Both the position numbers and the translations under genes were made by a program. This document shows, piece by piece, positions 7,904 to 16,839 of a stretch of 64,000 bases of DNA. This DNA comes from Nocardioides sp. GY 10127 (GTDB lineage Bacteria; Actinomycetota; Actinomycetes; Propionibacteriales; Nocardioidaceae). Each line of letters begins with the position of its first letter. Position 1 is the stretch's first letter. Location: positions 434,001-498,000 of the forward strand of contig NZ_STGL01000006.1 of the NCBI RefSeq assembly GCF_004919085.1, read 5' to 3'. The notes beneath the pieces were generated by a model. The model had not been told where the DNA came from and did no database searches. It worked only from the letters and a program-made list of their open reading frames with translations.

Positions 7904-10276
7904 GTGCGACGTGTCGCGCTCCTGCGCCCCGTCCTGGCCGCCGTGCCCGCCCTCGCCGGCCTGGCCGTGCTCGCCGTGGGCCAGCCCGCGGCCGGGCTCA
8001 CCGCCCCCGCCCGCCCGGTCGACACGTGGCTGGCCGGCGCGTCGGCCTCCTCGTCGTCCGCCTCGGCGTCCGGCGCCTCCTCCTCACCCGCAGCCGGCTC
8101 CACCCCGGCCGGCTCCACCACGAGCGCGTCCGCCGCCACCACGTCGGCCGGCGCGGAGACCTCCAGCGCCGCCGGTGGCTCGGCGGCGGCCTCGGGGGCC
8201 TCGGCGGCCTCGGCGACGGACGGGTCCGGCCGCGCCCTGTACCTCGTCACGCTCGCCGGCGCCGGCACGGCCGGCAGCACCGGCGGCGGCCTCACCGCCG
8301 TGCGCATGCTCACCGAGCAGGACCACGTCCTCGCCGCCGTGGGCTCCCCCGAGCCCGTCTACCGGTGGACCACGGCCCTCAACGGGGTCGCCGTGCGGCT
8401 GACCTCGGCCGAGGCCACCACCCTCGCCACCCGCGACGACGTGAGCATGGTCGAGCGCAGCTCCCTGCGCCGGCCCGCCTCGGTCGGACGCCGTGCGGCG
8501 ACGGCGTCCCTCGCGTCGGCGGCGGCCACGGTCACCGGCGCCGACAGCCCCGGCTCGGGCTCGGCGGGCGGCGCGGGCACGGTCGTCGGGGTGGTCGACA
8601 CCGGCCTCGACGCCGACAGCGCGGTCTTCGCCGACGTCCCGGCCCTGGGCGCCGCCCCCACCGGCTTCTCCGGCACCTGCGAGGGCGAGGACGCGTGGCC
8701 GGCCGCGTCCTGCGCGGGCAAGGTCGTCACCGGCCGCTGGTTCGTGGCGGGCTTCGGGGAGCACCGGCTCAGCTCCGGCGCCAGCCTCTCCCCGCTCGAC
8801 ACCGACGGCCACGGCACCCTCGTCTCCTCCATCGCCGCGGGCAACGCGGGGGTGACGGTCCGGGTCGGCGAGGAGTCCCTGGGCTCCTGGTCCGGCGTCG
8901 CCCCGCAGGCCCGCGTCGCCGTCTACAAGGCGTGCTGGACCGCCCCGGACCCCGACGACGACGGCTGCTCCACCGCCGACCTCGTGACCGCGATCGACGC
9001 CGCCGCCACCGACGGCGTGGACGTGCTCGAGCTGGCGGTCGGCGGCCCCTCGCGCCTCGACACGGTCGAGACGGCGCTGCTCGGCGCCCGCGAGGCCGGT
9101 GCCGTCGTGGTGGCCGCCGCCGGCAACGGCGGCGCGCGGGCCACGGCCGCGCACCCCTCCCCCTGGGTCGTCACGGTCGGTGCGGTGCGGGCCGCCCAGC
9201 GCCGCGGCGAGGTCGTCGCCACCACGGCCGGCGGCGCCGCGGGACCCGTCCTGGACGGCGCCATGGCCGCGAGCGAGGGCGTGACGGGCCGCCTGGTCCG
9301 GGGCGCCGACGTGGCCGCGCCCGGCGCGAGCACCGCGGCCGCCCGCCTCTGCGAGCCCGGCTCGCTGGACGCAGGTCGCGTCCGCGGCCGGGTCGTCCTC
9401 TGCCTGCGCGGCGGGGTGGGGCGCGTCGACAAGTCCGCCGCCGTCGCCGCCGCCGACGGGGTCGGGATGGTGCTGGTCAACACCGGCCACGAGGGCGTGG
9501 ACGCCGACCTGCACACCGTGCCCACCGTCCACCTGGCCGCGGCCGACGGGCGGCGGCTCACCCGGTGGCTCGCCACCCACCCGGCCGCCGACGTCCGGCT
9601 CCGGCCGGAGGGGCTGCGCCGGGCCCGCGCCCGGGTGGCCGGCTTCTCCGCGAGCGGCTCGGCGACCTCCACCGTCCTCAAGCCCGACGTGGTCGCCGAC
9701 GGCACCGACGTCCTCGGCGTCGTGCCCGCGGGCGTCTCCGCCGACCGGTGGAGCGTCCTGAGCGGCACCTCCGCCGCCAGCGCGGTGGTGGCCGGGGCCG
9801 CGGCCCGGCTCGCCGCGTCCACCGGTCTCGAGGCCGGCGGCGTGGCCTCGCTCCTCGTCGCCCGGGCCGAGCACCTGCCCGGCGTCCCCGTGCTGCGGCA
9901 GGGCTCCGGGCGCGTGCTCCCCGAGGCCGACGGCACCGCGGTCGGCCTCGTGGTCCCGCGGGACGCCGCGCTCGACCGCGCCTGGCTCGCCGGCACCGCC
10001 GGTCTCCAGACCGACGGGATCGTCGTCCGCGCCGGCGGCTCCGCGGCCACCCGGACCCTGGTCAACGCGGGCCGGGCCACGCGCACGTGGCGGGTCACGG
10101 TCCGCGGAGCCGAGGGCGTCACCGCCCGCCCCGCGACCGTCCGGGTGGCGCCCGGGCGTCGCGCGAGCATCCGCGTCCGGTCGGTCGGCGGGACCGCCGG
10201 CCAGGGCGCGGTGGTGCTCACCGCCACCGACGGCTCGGGCCTGGTGACCCGGCTGCCCCTGCTCGTCCGGCGCTGA
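7904..10276 (+). CDS. secreted subtilisin-like serine protease (S8) with PA domain
   Basis: A 790-residue exported protease. A signal peptide (residues 1-31) is followed by a Ser/Ala-rich linker (45-107) and an I9-type propeptide (about 110-185). The catalytic triad is D232 (VVDTGLD), H303 (DGHGT) and S623 (SGTSAAS), with the oxyanion Asn at N408 (AAGNGG). A PA domain is inserted between His and Ser (about 480-570, RGRVVLCLRGG). After the catalytic domain comes an Fn3-like beta domain (about 690-790), without a membrane anchor. GTG 7904 follows GGAGGTGAGGAC. Proteases of this design are usually secreted for extracellular protein degradation. Confidence 0.9.
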   Translation: MRRVALLRPVLAAVPALAGLAVLAVGQPAAGLTAPARPVDTWLAGASASSSSASASGASSSPAAGSTPAGSTTSASAATTSAGAETSSAAGGSAAASGASAASATDGSGRALYLVTLAGAGTAGSTGGGLTAVRMLTEQDHVLAAVGSPEPVYRWTTALNGVAVRLTSAEATTLATRDDVSMVERSSLRRPASVGRRAATASLASAAATVTGADSPGSGSAGGAGTVVGVVDTGLDADSAVFADVPALGAAPTGFSGTCEGEDAWPAASCAGKVVTGRWFVAGFGEHRLSSGASLSPLDTDGHGTLVSSIAAGNAGVTVRVGEESLGSWSGVAPQARVAVYKACWTAPDPDDDGCSTADLVTAIDAAATDGVDVLELAVGGPSRLDTVETALLGAREAGAVVVAAAGNGGARATAAHPSPWVVTVGAVRAAQRRGEVVATTAGGAAGPVLDGAMAASEGVTGRLVRGADVAAPGASTAAARLCEPGSLDAGRVRGRVVLCLRGGVGRVDKSAAVAAADGVGMVLVNTGHEGVDADLHTVPTVHLAAADGRRLTRWLATHPAADVRLRPEGLRRARARVAGFSASGSATSTVLKPDVVADGTDVLGVVPAGVSADRWSVLSGTSAASAVVAGAAARLAASTGLEAGGVASLLVARAEHLPGVPVLRQGSGRVLPEADGTAVGLVVPRDAALDRAWLAGTAGLQTDGIVVRAGGSAATRTLVNAGRATRTWRVTVRGAEGVTARPATVRVAPGRRASIRVRSVGGTAGQGAVVLTATDGSGLVTRLPLLVRR

Positions 10277-10295
10277 CCGGGACACGCGGCGCCGC

Positions 10296-11138
10296 CTAGG
10301 AGGGCTGCTCCTCCAGCGGGAGCGTGAGCGTGTCGCCGGCCGACGCCTCGACCTGCTCGGCGACGTCGACCACGACGGCGGTGGCGTTGTCGCGCCCGCC
10401 GGCGGCCACGGCGGCGTCCACGAGGGCCTGGGCCGCCAGGGTGGCGGACGCGCTGCGCGCCAGGATCGTGGCGATCTCCTCGACCGGCAGCATGCCGGTG
10501 ACCCCGTCGCTGCACAGCAGCAGCCGCTCGCCGGCGCGCAGGGGCAGGTGCAGCAGGTCGGGCTGCGGGGTGCCGCGGCCGTCGAGGGCCCGGGTGATGA
10601 CGTGGCGCTCGGGGTGCACCGCCGCCTCCTCGGGCGTGATCATCCCGGCGTCGAGGTAGTCCTGGACCAGCGAGTGGTCCCGGGTGACCTGCTCGAGCCG
10701 GCCGTCGGCGAAGCGGTAGATGCGGGAGTCGCCCAGGTGGCACAGGACCCAGCCGGGACGCTCGGCGTCGGCGGGTCGGTCGTCGGTCTCCTCCGGGCGG
10801 CCCTCCTGCACCAGGACGGCGGCCACGACCGTCGTCCCCGCGTGGAAGCGCTCGGCGCCGGCGGCCACCTGCCGCTGGGCGTACTCGGCGATGCGTCGCT
10901 GCCCGGCGGCCAGCGCCCGCTCGAGCGCCGCCGCGGCCTCGGGCGCCGACCAGGCGGTGCCGCCGAGCCGACCGAGCTCCTCGACCGCGATCGCGCTCGC
11001 GACGTCCCCGCCGTCGTGCCCGCCCATGCCGTCGGCGACGACGAAGACGGGCGGCTGGGCGAGGAAGGAGTCCTCGTTGACGCGGCGCACCCGGCCCACG
11101 TCGGTGGCGCCGCCGTGCCGGACCAGCACCTGCTTCAT
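10296..11138 (-). CDS. PP2C family protein serine/threonine phosphatase
   Basis: A 280-residue soluble PP2C phosphatase. The metal-binding motifs are present: RRVNEDSF, VVADGMGGH, HLGDSRIYR, LLLCSDGVTG and GGRDNATAVVV. It is shorter than PstP of mycobacteria and has no transmembrane anchor or kinase partner nearby, so it is a stand-alone Ser/Thr (or regulatory) phosphatase. ATG 11138 is chosen because GAGGAGAGGA precedes it and the catalytic fold begins there; the frame is open 18 codons further up. It converges on the protease gene with a 19-bp gap. Confidence 0.9.
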   Translation of the reverse strand: MKQVLVRHGGATDVGRVRRVNEDSFLAQPPVFVVADGMGGHDGGDVASAIAVEELGRLGGTAWSAPEAAAALERALAAGQRRIAEYAQRQVAAGAERFHAGTTVVAAVLVQEGRPEETDDRPADAERPGWVLCHLGDSRIYRFADGRLEQVTRDHSLVQDYLDAGMITPEEAAVHPERHVITRALDGRGTPQPDLLHLPLRAGERLLLCSDGVTGMLPVEEIATILARSASATLAAQALVDAAVAAGGRDNATAVVVDVAEQVEASAGDTLTLPLEEQPS

Positions 11139-11253
11139 CGGACTCGTCCTCTCCTCGCCGCCGGGGCCGGAACCACCGGTTCCGGGCCCCACCCTCTCCT
11201 ACCGCACCCGCCGGGCGTGGGCACGTCCCGCCCGTGTCGCTAGCGTGGGTCCG

Positions 11254-13524
11254 ATGTCCTCCGGATACCGGTCCCTCGCGGACCAGCTGCGCGCCTGGCC
11301 CGACGAGCGTCTGGCCACCCTCCTCGCGCGCCGCGGGGACCTCGTCTCCCCCGCGCCGCAGGACTCGGGCCAGCTCGCCTCGCGCGCCGCGACCAGGTCG
11401 TCGCTGTCGCGCGCGCTCGACCAGCTGGACCGCCTCGCGCTCACCGTCCTCGATGCCCTCGTGGTGGCCGGTCACACCACCCCGGAGGAGGTCGTCGGCC
11501 TCGTGCGGGCGGAGCCGGCGGCGACCCGGGCCGCCCTCGACGTCCTGCTGGACCTCGCGCTGGCCTGGGAGAGCCCCGCCGGGCTGCGGGCCCTGACCGG
11601 GGTGCCGGAGGCCCTCGTGGGTGGGCCGGAGGCCGGGGTGAGCGGGCTGCGGCCGCGCTCGCCGGAGCCCCTGTCGGCCGCCGAGGTCACCGAGCGGCTG
11701 GGCGAGCTGTCGGAGCGGGCCTCGACGCTGCTGCGCGCCGTGCTGGACGCGGGCGGGGAGGCCACCACGGGCGAGGCCAGGCACACCGTGAGCCCCGCCC
11801 AGGCGCGGACGCCGGCCGAGGAGCTGCTCTCGCGTCGGCTGCTCGTGAGGCGACCGGACGGCGTGGTCGTGCTGCCGGGCGAGGTCGGGCTCGTGCTGCG
11901 CGGCGGCCGGACCACCCTCGAGCCCGCCGACGCCGTGCCGGAGGTGCCGACCTCCTCGCGGGGTGCCGACCTCGTGGCCCGGGCGGCCGCCGGCGCCGCC
12001 TTCGAGGCGGTCCGCCGGGTCGAGCTGCTGCTGGAGACCTGGGGCACCCACCCGCCGTCCGCCCTGCGCAGCGGCGGGCTCGGCGTGCGCGACCTCAAGG
12101 CGGCCGCCGTGCTGCTGGGCGTCGACGAGCCGGGGGCCGCGCTGCTGGTGGAGACCGCCGCCGGCGCCGGGCTCCTGGACGCCGGCCTCGGCCGCGAGTC
12201 CGAGCCGGCCTGGGTCCCCACCGACGCCTACGACCGCTGGGTCGGGCTCACGTTCGCGGAGCGCTGGCGGGTGCTGGCCCGCGCGTGGCTCGACTCCCCC
12301 CGCCTGCCCTCGCTCGTGGGCCGACGCGACCCCGCGGGCAAGGCGTGGAACGCGCTGGTGCCCGAGCTGGTCGGTGCCCACCAGGTCGAGACCCGGCGGC
12401 TCACGCTGGAGGCGCTGGCCGAGCTCGACCCCGACCTCGTGCCGGCCGCCGGCACCGGCCTGCCCGCGATCGTCGCCCGCGTCTCCTGGCGCCGGCCGCG
12501 CCGCCCGCGCAACCGGGCCGAGCAGGTCGCCTGGGCGGCCGAGGAGTCCGCGGCCCTCGGCGTGACCGGCCTCGGAGGGCTCTCCCCGCACGGCCGCGCC
12601 CTGCTGGCCGGCGAGGAGGAGCAGGCGGTCGCCGCCCTGGACGCGCTCCTGCCGGACCCGGTGGAGCAGGTGCTCCTCCAGGCCGACCTCACCGCGGTGG
12701 CGCCCGGCCCGCTGGCCTCGCCGCTGGCCCGCCGGCTGGCCGCGATCGCCGACGTGGAGTCGCGCGGCGGCGCGACCGTCTACCGGTTCACCCCGCCCTC
12801 GGTCCGCCGCGCGCTCGACCTGGGCTGGAGCGCCGCCGAGCTGCACGAGTTCCTCGACGAGGTCTCCGCGACCCCGGTGCCGCAGCCGCTCAGCTACCTC
12901 GTCGACGACACCGCCCGGACGTTCGGCTCGGTGCGCGTGGGCCACGCCGAGGCGTTCCTGCGCAGCGACGACGAGACCGCGCTGGCCGAGCTGCTGCACC
13001 ACCCGCGCTCGCAGTCGCTCGGGCTGCGCCGGATCGCGCCGACCGTGCTGGTGACGAGCACCCCGATCGACGTCCTGCTCCCCCGGCTGCGGGAGCTCGG
13101 CGCCGCGCCCGTGGTCGAGGGCCCGGACGGCGAGGTGCGCGTCGCGGCGCCCGAGCAGCTGCGCACCCGGGGGCCGCGTGGCTCGCGGGCCGGCCGCTCC
13201 GCCGGGGCCGTGGCCGCCCGCGGTGAGGCCTCGGTGGCGCACGTGCTGAGCGCCGTCCGCGCCGGTGACCGGGCGGCCGCCGCCCGACCGCCCGCGGCGA
13301 CCACCAGCCCCGCCGACGCGCTCACGCTGCTGCGCGAGGCCATCGAGACCCGCACGACCGTCGTCATCGGCTACGTCGACCAGCAGGGACGTCGCGGCGA
13401 CCGGGTCGTCGACCCGCTGCGGCTCGACGGCGGCGTCCTGCTCGGCTACGACCACCGCGCCGACGACGAGCTGCGGTTCGCCGTGCACCGCGTGCACTCC
13501 GTCCGGGAGGCCGGGTCGGTCTGA
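11254..13524 (+). CDS. helicase-associated (Helicase_C_3 / XPB-N-like) protein with C-terminal WYL domain
   Basis: A 756-residue protein without Walker motifs. The middle part contains the Helicase_C_3 type segment (VEQVLLQADLTAVAPGPL followed by YRFTPPSVRRALDLG) that is also found N-terminal in bacterial XPB helicases. The last 75 residues resemble a WYL domain (LREAIETRTTVVIGYVDQQG ... LLGYDHRADDELRF), a ligand- or nucleic-acid-sensing fold. An XPB helicase is encoded 6 kb away, which suggests a link to DNA repair; the exact role is unknown. ATG 11254 lies seven bases after TAGCGT, consistent with a leaderless transcript. Confidence 0.8.
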   Translation: MSSGYRSLADQLRAWPDERLATLLARRGDLVSPAPQDSGQLASRAATRSSLSRALDQLDRLALTVLDALVVAGHTTPEEVVGLVRAEPAATRAALDVLLDLALAWESPAGLRALTGVPEALVGGPEAGVSGLRPRSPEPLSAAEVTERLGELSERASTLLRAVLDAGGEATTGEARHTVSPAQARTPAEELLSRRLLVRRPDGVVVLPGEVGLVLRGGRTTLEPADAVPEVPTSSRGADLVARAAAGAAFEAVRRVELLLETWGTHPPSALRSGGLGVRDLKAAAVLLGVDEPGAALLVETAAGAGLLDAGLGRESEPAWVPTDAYDRWVGLTFAERWRVLARAWLDSPRLPSLVGRRDPAGKAWNALVPELVGAHQVETRRLTLEALAELDPDLVPAAGTGLPAIVARVSWRRPRRPRNRAEQVAWAAEESAALGVTGLGGLSPHGRALLAGEEEQAVAALDALLPDPVEQVLLQADLTAVAPGPLASPLARRLAAIADVESRGGATVYRFTPPSVRRALDLGWSAAELHEFLDEVSATPVPQPLSYLVDDTARTFGSVRVGHAEAFLRSDDETALAELLHHPRSQSLGLRRIAPTVLVTSTPIDVLLPRLRELGAAPVVEGPDGEVRVAAPEQLRTRGPRGSRAGRSAGAVAARGEASVAHVLSAVRAGDRAAAARPPAATTSPADALTLLREAIETRTTVVIGYVDQQGRRGDRVVDPLRLDGGVLLGYDHRADDELRFAVHRVHSVREAGSV

Positions 13525-13547
13525 GGGGTCGGCCTCCGCGGCCTGTG

Positions 13548-13690
13548 GACGTCATCCATCTGGGTGCGTCTTACGGCCGGTTCGTATGACATCCCGGGGC
13601 GCGGGCGGCCGGCCGGCGGGGACGTCATCCATCCGGGTGCGATCCACGGCCGGTTCGTATGACGTCCCGGGGCGCGGGCGGCGGGGCACT
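13548..13690. repeat. two tandem 73-bp units with GACGTCAT inverted repeats
   Basis: Units start at 13548 and 13621 and share most bases. Each opens with GACGTCATCCATC, and ATGAC followed by ATCCCGGGG or GTCCCGGGG comes about 40 bases later. In the second unit GACGTCAT (13621-13628) and ATGACGTC form an 8-bp inverted repeat around a loop of about 33 bases. The unit ends GGGGCGCGGGCGGC. Confidence 0.8.
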
Positions 13691-13975
13691 GGCGGTGGCA
13701 GAGCAACCCACCGAGGCCCTGAACCGGTTGCTGCCACACCACCCACCCAGCTGCCGGGCACCGGCGGTGCCGGAGCAACCGGCCGGGACGCTGGACCGGT
13801 TGCTGCCACACCGCCACTCGCGCAGCGGGGCACCGGCGGTGCCGGAGCAACCCCCCGAGACCCTGAACAGGTTGCTGACACACCGCCCACCCAGCCGCAG
13901 CGCACCGGCGGTGCCGGAGCAACCCGCCAAGACCTCAGACACGTTGCTCACACACCGCCCACCAGCAGCCGGGGG
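13687..13975. repeat. four tandem 72-bp palindromic units
   Basis: The landmark AGCAACC occurs at 13702, 13774, 13846 and 13918, an exact 72-bp period. Each unit contains GCACCGGCGGTGC (itself a palindrome, diverged in the first copy), then CGGAGCAACC, a variable 17-base middle and GGTTGCT (GTTGCT in the last unit). The AGCAACC/GGTTGCT pair can form a hairpin. The middle and the trailing CACACC-CCACCC segment vary between copies, while the hairpin arms are kept. Confidence 0.85.
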
Positions 13976-13979
13976 GCGA

Positions 13980-15263
13980 TCAGGCCGGCCGCGCCGCCTC
14001 GGAGGCGTCGGCGAGGTCCGGCAGCCCGATCGCCCGCAGCCACCACTCGTGGAAGGCCGCCACCGAGTTCTCGATCACCGGGGAGAGCGGGCCGGGACGG
14101 TAGCCGCGGTCGGCGATCCCGCGGGCGTTGCGCTCGCACAGCGCCCAGTCCTGCTCGGACGTCGCGACCCAGACCCGGGTCAGCCCCTCGACGTCCACCT
14201 CCCCGCCCGGGCGGGCGCAGAAGACGACCTCGATGTCGGTGGTCCCGGGGTCGACGGGCGTGAGCCGGGTGGTCATCACGTAGTCGGCGTTCACGTGGCA
14301 CCACGAGTTGGGCAGCGTGACGATCCGGATCGAGCCCACGTGGGCGTCGGTGAGGTCGCCCAGCAGCGGACCGGCCGGCTGGCCGGAGAGCGTCTCGGTC
14401 ACGAACCCCTCGCGCAGCGGCAGGCGCGCGACCCGGAAGAACTCCCCGTCCGGGAAGCTGACGTCGCCCACCGGCAGCCCGCGCTCGGCCCACAGGGCCT
14501 CCTGCCGGGCGACGGTCTCGACGTACTCGGCGGAGGTCCGGGTGTCCCCGGACATGCCGAGGTCGAAGTTCGAGAGGCAGAACTCCTCGTGGTTGGCGGC
14601 GCAGTGGTAGCACTCCCGGTTGTTCTCCACGAGGAGCTTCCAGTTCGCCGCCACCCGGTAGGTGTGCCGGGCGACCACCTCGGTCTCCTCCACCCGGTAG
14701 CGCCCGACGTGGGCGGTGAGGGCGTCGGCGAACGCCTGCGGGAAGGACGCCTCGGCGTCGCTGTTGACGTAGACCAGGCCCGCCACCTCGGCCACCGCCA
14801 CCGGCAGCAGCCCGAGGGAGTCGCGGGCGTGCCGGACCTCCGTGCCCATGTGCGGGGTGCCGCGCAGCGAGCCGTCCAGGGCGTAGACCCACTCGTGGTA
14901 CGGGCAGGTGATCCCACGGCCCTCCCCGCGACCGTCGTCGGCGATCCGGCAGCCGCGGTGGCGGCAGACGTTGACGAACCCGCGCAGCGACCCGTCGCGC
15001 TGACGCACGACGAGCACCGAGTCGCCCTCGATCGTCCAGGCGACCCGGTCGCCGGGCTCCGCGAGGTCGGCGGACGGGCAGCAGAACAGCCAGGTGCCCG
15101 ACCAGATGGTGTCCAGCTCGCGGGCGTGCAGCCGCGGGTCGGAGAAGGCGTGGGACGGGAGCGCCCAGCCGGGGCGGTAGTCGGCCGCCATCGGAGCCAG
15201 GGCGGGCGTGGTCCCGGCCGTGGTCTCGGTCAGGGGCTCGGGCAGTGCGTCGAGGGTGGACAT
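13980..15263 (-). CDS. Rieske non-heme iron oxygenase, alpha subunit (quaternary-amine type)
   Basis: A 427-residue oxygenase component. The Rieske [2Fe-2S] ligands are C100, H102, C120 and H123 (CRH...CPYH). The mononuclear iron site is NRECYHCAANH (H220, H225), with D in SEQDWALCERN as the third ligand candidate. The residue before the first His is Glu (E217) where ring dioxygenases have the bridging Asp. Glu is typical of the branch acting on quaternary amines (CntA, GbcA, YeaW). The likely reaction is oxidative N-demethylation or N-dealkylation, not ring hydroxylation. The gene follows the sarcosine-oxidase-like gene by 14 bases and has GGAGGAA before ATG 15263. A matching PDR-type reductase is encoded at 29646-30611. 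Confidence 0.85.
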   Translation of the reverse strand: MSTLDALPEPLTETTAGTTPALAPMAADYRPGWALPSHAFSDPRLHARELDTIWSGTWLFCCPSADLAEPGDRVAWTIEGDSVLVVRQRDGSLRGFVNVCRHRGCRIADDGRGEGRGITCPYHEWVYALDGSLRGTPHMGTEVRHARDSLGLLPVAVAEVAGLVYVNSDAEASFPQAFADALTAHVGRYRVEETEVVARHTYRVAANWKLLVENNRECYHCAANHEEFCLSNFDLGMSGDTRTSAEYVETVARQEALWAERGLPVGDVSFPDGEFFRVARLPLREGFVTETLSGQPAGPLLGDLTDAHVGSIRIVTLPNSWCHVNADYVMTTRLTPVDPGTTDIEVVFCARPGGEVDVEGLTRVWVATSEQDWALCERNARGIADRGYRPGPLSPVIENSVAAFHEWWLRAIGLPDLADASEAARPA

Positions 15264-15277
15264 GGTTCCTCCGGACG

Positions 15278-16459
15278 TCAGCGGTGGTAGTGCGCGGCGA
15301 AGGCGGGGTCGCGCAGGGCGGGTCGGTCGAGGGCGAAGGCATCGACCGGCATGGGCGTGCGGCCGTCGAGGGCGAGCTCGACGAGGGTCCGGCCGAGCAG
15401 GCTGGCGAACTTGTACGCGTGCCCGGCCCCGACGAAGACGACGACGCGGGGGTCCTCGGGGAGCGGGGAGACGACGAAGTTCTGGTCCGGCGGGATCGTG
15501 TAGAGGCAGGTCTTGGTGTAGAGCTCCGGCCCGAGGAACCGCGGCAGGTGCCGGGCGAGGAACGCGCGCTGCCGCTCGCGGCGCACCGGGTCGGGCTCGA
15601 AGGTGCGGGTGTCGCCGGTGACGTCGTGCCCGCCCAGGTGCTCGCCCAGCTTGGTGGCGACCTCGCCGTAGACCGGGAAGCCGTAGAAGTTGTGGTCGCC
15701 GTGCCACATGAACACCGGGAACTGCTCGGGGGCGAACTCCCGCAGGTGCGGCGTGGAGTAGTAGGTCACCTGCTCCTGGGTCACGCGCAGCGGGAGCGCG
15801 GGCGAGCCCTCGGGCAGCACCTCGTTGGTCCACGCGTCGGCCGCGAGCACTACCCGGTCGGCCAGGATCGTCTCGTCGTCGAGGACGACCTCCACGCCGC
15901 GCGGCGTGGGTCGGACGGCGCGCACCGGGCTCTGGTCGCGCACCTCCGCGCCCCGCGCGCGGGCGAGCGCCACGTGCGTGGCGTTGGCGCGGCCGGCGTC
16001 CACGAGACCGCTGGACTCCTGCCAGATCGCCACCTCGCTGCCGCCCGGCACGAACTGGGGCCAGCGCGCGGCGAGCTGCTCGGCGTCCAGGACCTCGAAG
16101 GGGACGCCGTGGGCGCGGAAGGCGGCGGTGTAGCCCTCGATGTTGCGCGAGCCGGTGTCGAGGCCGCGGCGGGCCTCGACGTCCTCGATGACGAGCCCGC
16201 CGGTGACCTGGACGAGGCTCATCCCGGCCTCGGCCTCCACCTCGGCCCACGTGGTGTAGGCGTGCGGGGCCAGGGACGCGTAGGGCTCCTCGTGCTGGGC
16301 CAGGCGGATGATCCGCGAGTGGTCCTGCGAGGCGCCACGGGAGTGGCCGAGCTCGAACTTCTCCAGCCCGAGGACGCCTCCCCCGGCGCGGGCGCCCCAG
16401 TAGCAGGCGGCGCTGCCGACGCCGCCGACGCCGACGACGACCAGGCGGTAGCGGTCCAT
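15278..16459 (-). CDS. sarcosine oxidase / N-methyl amino acid oxidase (MSOX/SolA type)
   Basis: A 393-residue FAD enzyme of the monomeric sarcosine oxidase family. It has an N-terminal Rossmann dinucleotide site (VVGVGGVGSA) and the Cys that carries covalent FAD in the family (C318 in KTCLYTIPPDQ). These enzymes oxidise secondary N-methyl amines to the primary amine, formaldehyde and peroxide. It is the first gene of an operon with the Rieske oxygenase, which suggests sequential N-demethylation, for example betaine-like to sarcosine-like to amino acid. ATG 16459 faces the IclR gene across a regulatory region. Confidence 0.87.
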   Translation of the reverse strand: MDRYRLVVVGVGGVGSAACYWGARAGGGVLGLEKFELGHSRGASQDHSRIIRLAQHEEPYASLAPHAYTTWAEVEAEAGMSLVQVTGGLVIEDVEARRGLDTGSRNIEGYTAAFRAHGVPFEVLDAEQLAARWPQFVPGGSEVAIWQESSGLVDAGRANATHVALARARGAEVRDQSPVRAVRPTPRGVEVVLDDETILADRVVLAADAWTNEVLPEGSPALPLRVTQEQVTYYSTPHLREFAPEQFPVFMWHGDHNFYGFPVYGEVATKLGEHLGGHDVTGDTRTFEPDPVRRERQRAFLARHLPRFLGPELYTKTCLYTIPPDQNFVVSPLPEDPRVVVFVGAGHAYKFASLLGRTLVELALDGRTPMPVDAFALDRPALRDPAFAAHYHR

Positions 16460-16839
16460 GCCGGCCCCCCCCTCAGGCCCGGCCCGCGACGAGGGTGGCC
16501 GCCGCGGCCTGGCAGAGGGGGGCGGACGTCGGGCGGGGAAGCGTGTTCACGGGTGTCCTCCGGTGACGGGGCCGGGGTGGAGGCAGCTCCGAACGAGTTG
16601 CTCATGTGCCAACTCCGGTTGGCATGGGAGCAAACCAAGGGCGGTGGTGGCTCGCCAAGGGGATGGGCGCGAGGAAATCCAAAAGCAACACCGAGGACGC
16701 TCCAGTCACCTGCGTGCAACCTCTGGCCTGGCCTTTTCACAGGAAGTGACAGGGGCGACCGAGCGCCCTTGCCAGGAGCCGTGCCCGCCTGTTTCATGGG
16801 CACCGCCAGTTGGCAGGACGACAACGAAGGTTGGTACCA
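16460..16839. promoter_or_regulatory. divergent control region between the oxidase/Rieske operon and iclR-type gene
   Basis: 380 bp without a credible gene. It is markedly richer in A and T than its neighbours between 16590 and 16840. It holds the nested palindrome at 16597-16635 and another GTTGGCA half-site at about 16809, close to the regulator start. These are probable operators for the adjacent IclR-type regulator. Confidence 0.65.
16597..16635. promoter_or_regulatory. candidate IclR operator (nested palindrome)
   Basis: The inner arms TGCCAAC (16607-16613) and GTTGGCA (16618-16624) are perfect with a 4-base centre. Outer arms GTTGCTC (16597-16603) and GAGCAAAC (16628-16635) are complementary apart from one extra A. 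It lies about 140 bp upstream of the oxidase start and 205 bp upstream of the regulator. Confidence 0.55.

Larger units (their letters stand above)
13525..13979. other. intergenic block made almost entirely of tandem repeats
   Basis: 455 bp between the convergent helicase-associated gene and the Rieske gene. It holds two 73-bp units and then four 72-bp units, described separately. All minus-strand frames stay open because 72 is a multiple of three, but they only encode 24-residue repeats. I see no credible gene and no simple terminator apart from the palindromes in the repeats. Confidence 0.75.

Noticed and set aside
8084..13497. Very long minus-strand open frames opposite the protease, phosphatase and helicase-associated genes
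   Set aside because: High GC keeps antisense frames open. These translations are Arg/Gly/Ala-rich, without domains, and lie opposite genes with clear motifs.
13446..13951. Three overlapping minus-strand frames across the 72-bp repeats, encoding 24-residue repeat peptides
   Set aside because: All frames are open because the period is a multiple of three. There is no ribosome-binding site, and the frames share the same repeat without one being favoured.
13687..13975. CRISPR-like array
   Set aside because: Units are 72 bp of contiguous, palindromic, diverging sequence without unique spacers, and no cas genes are present.
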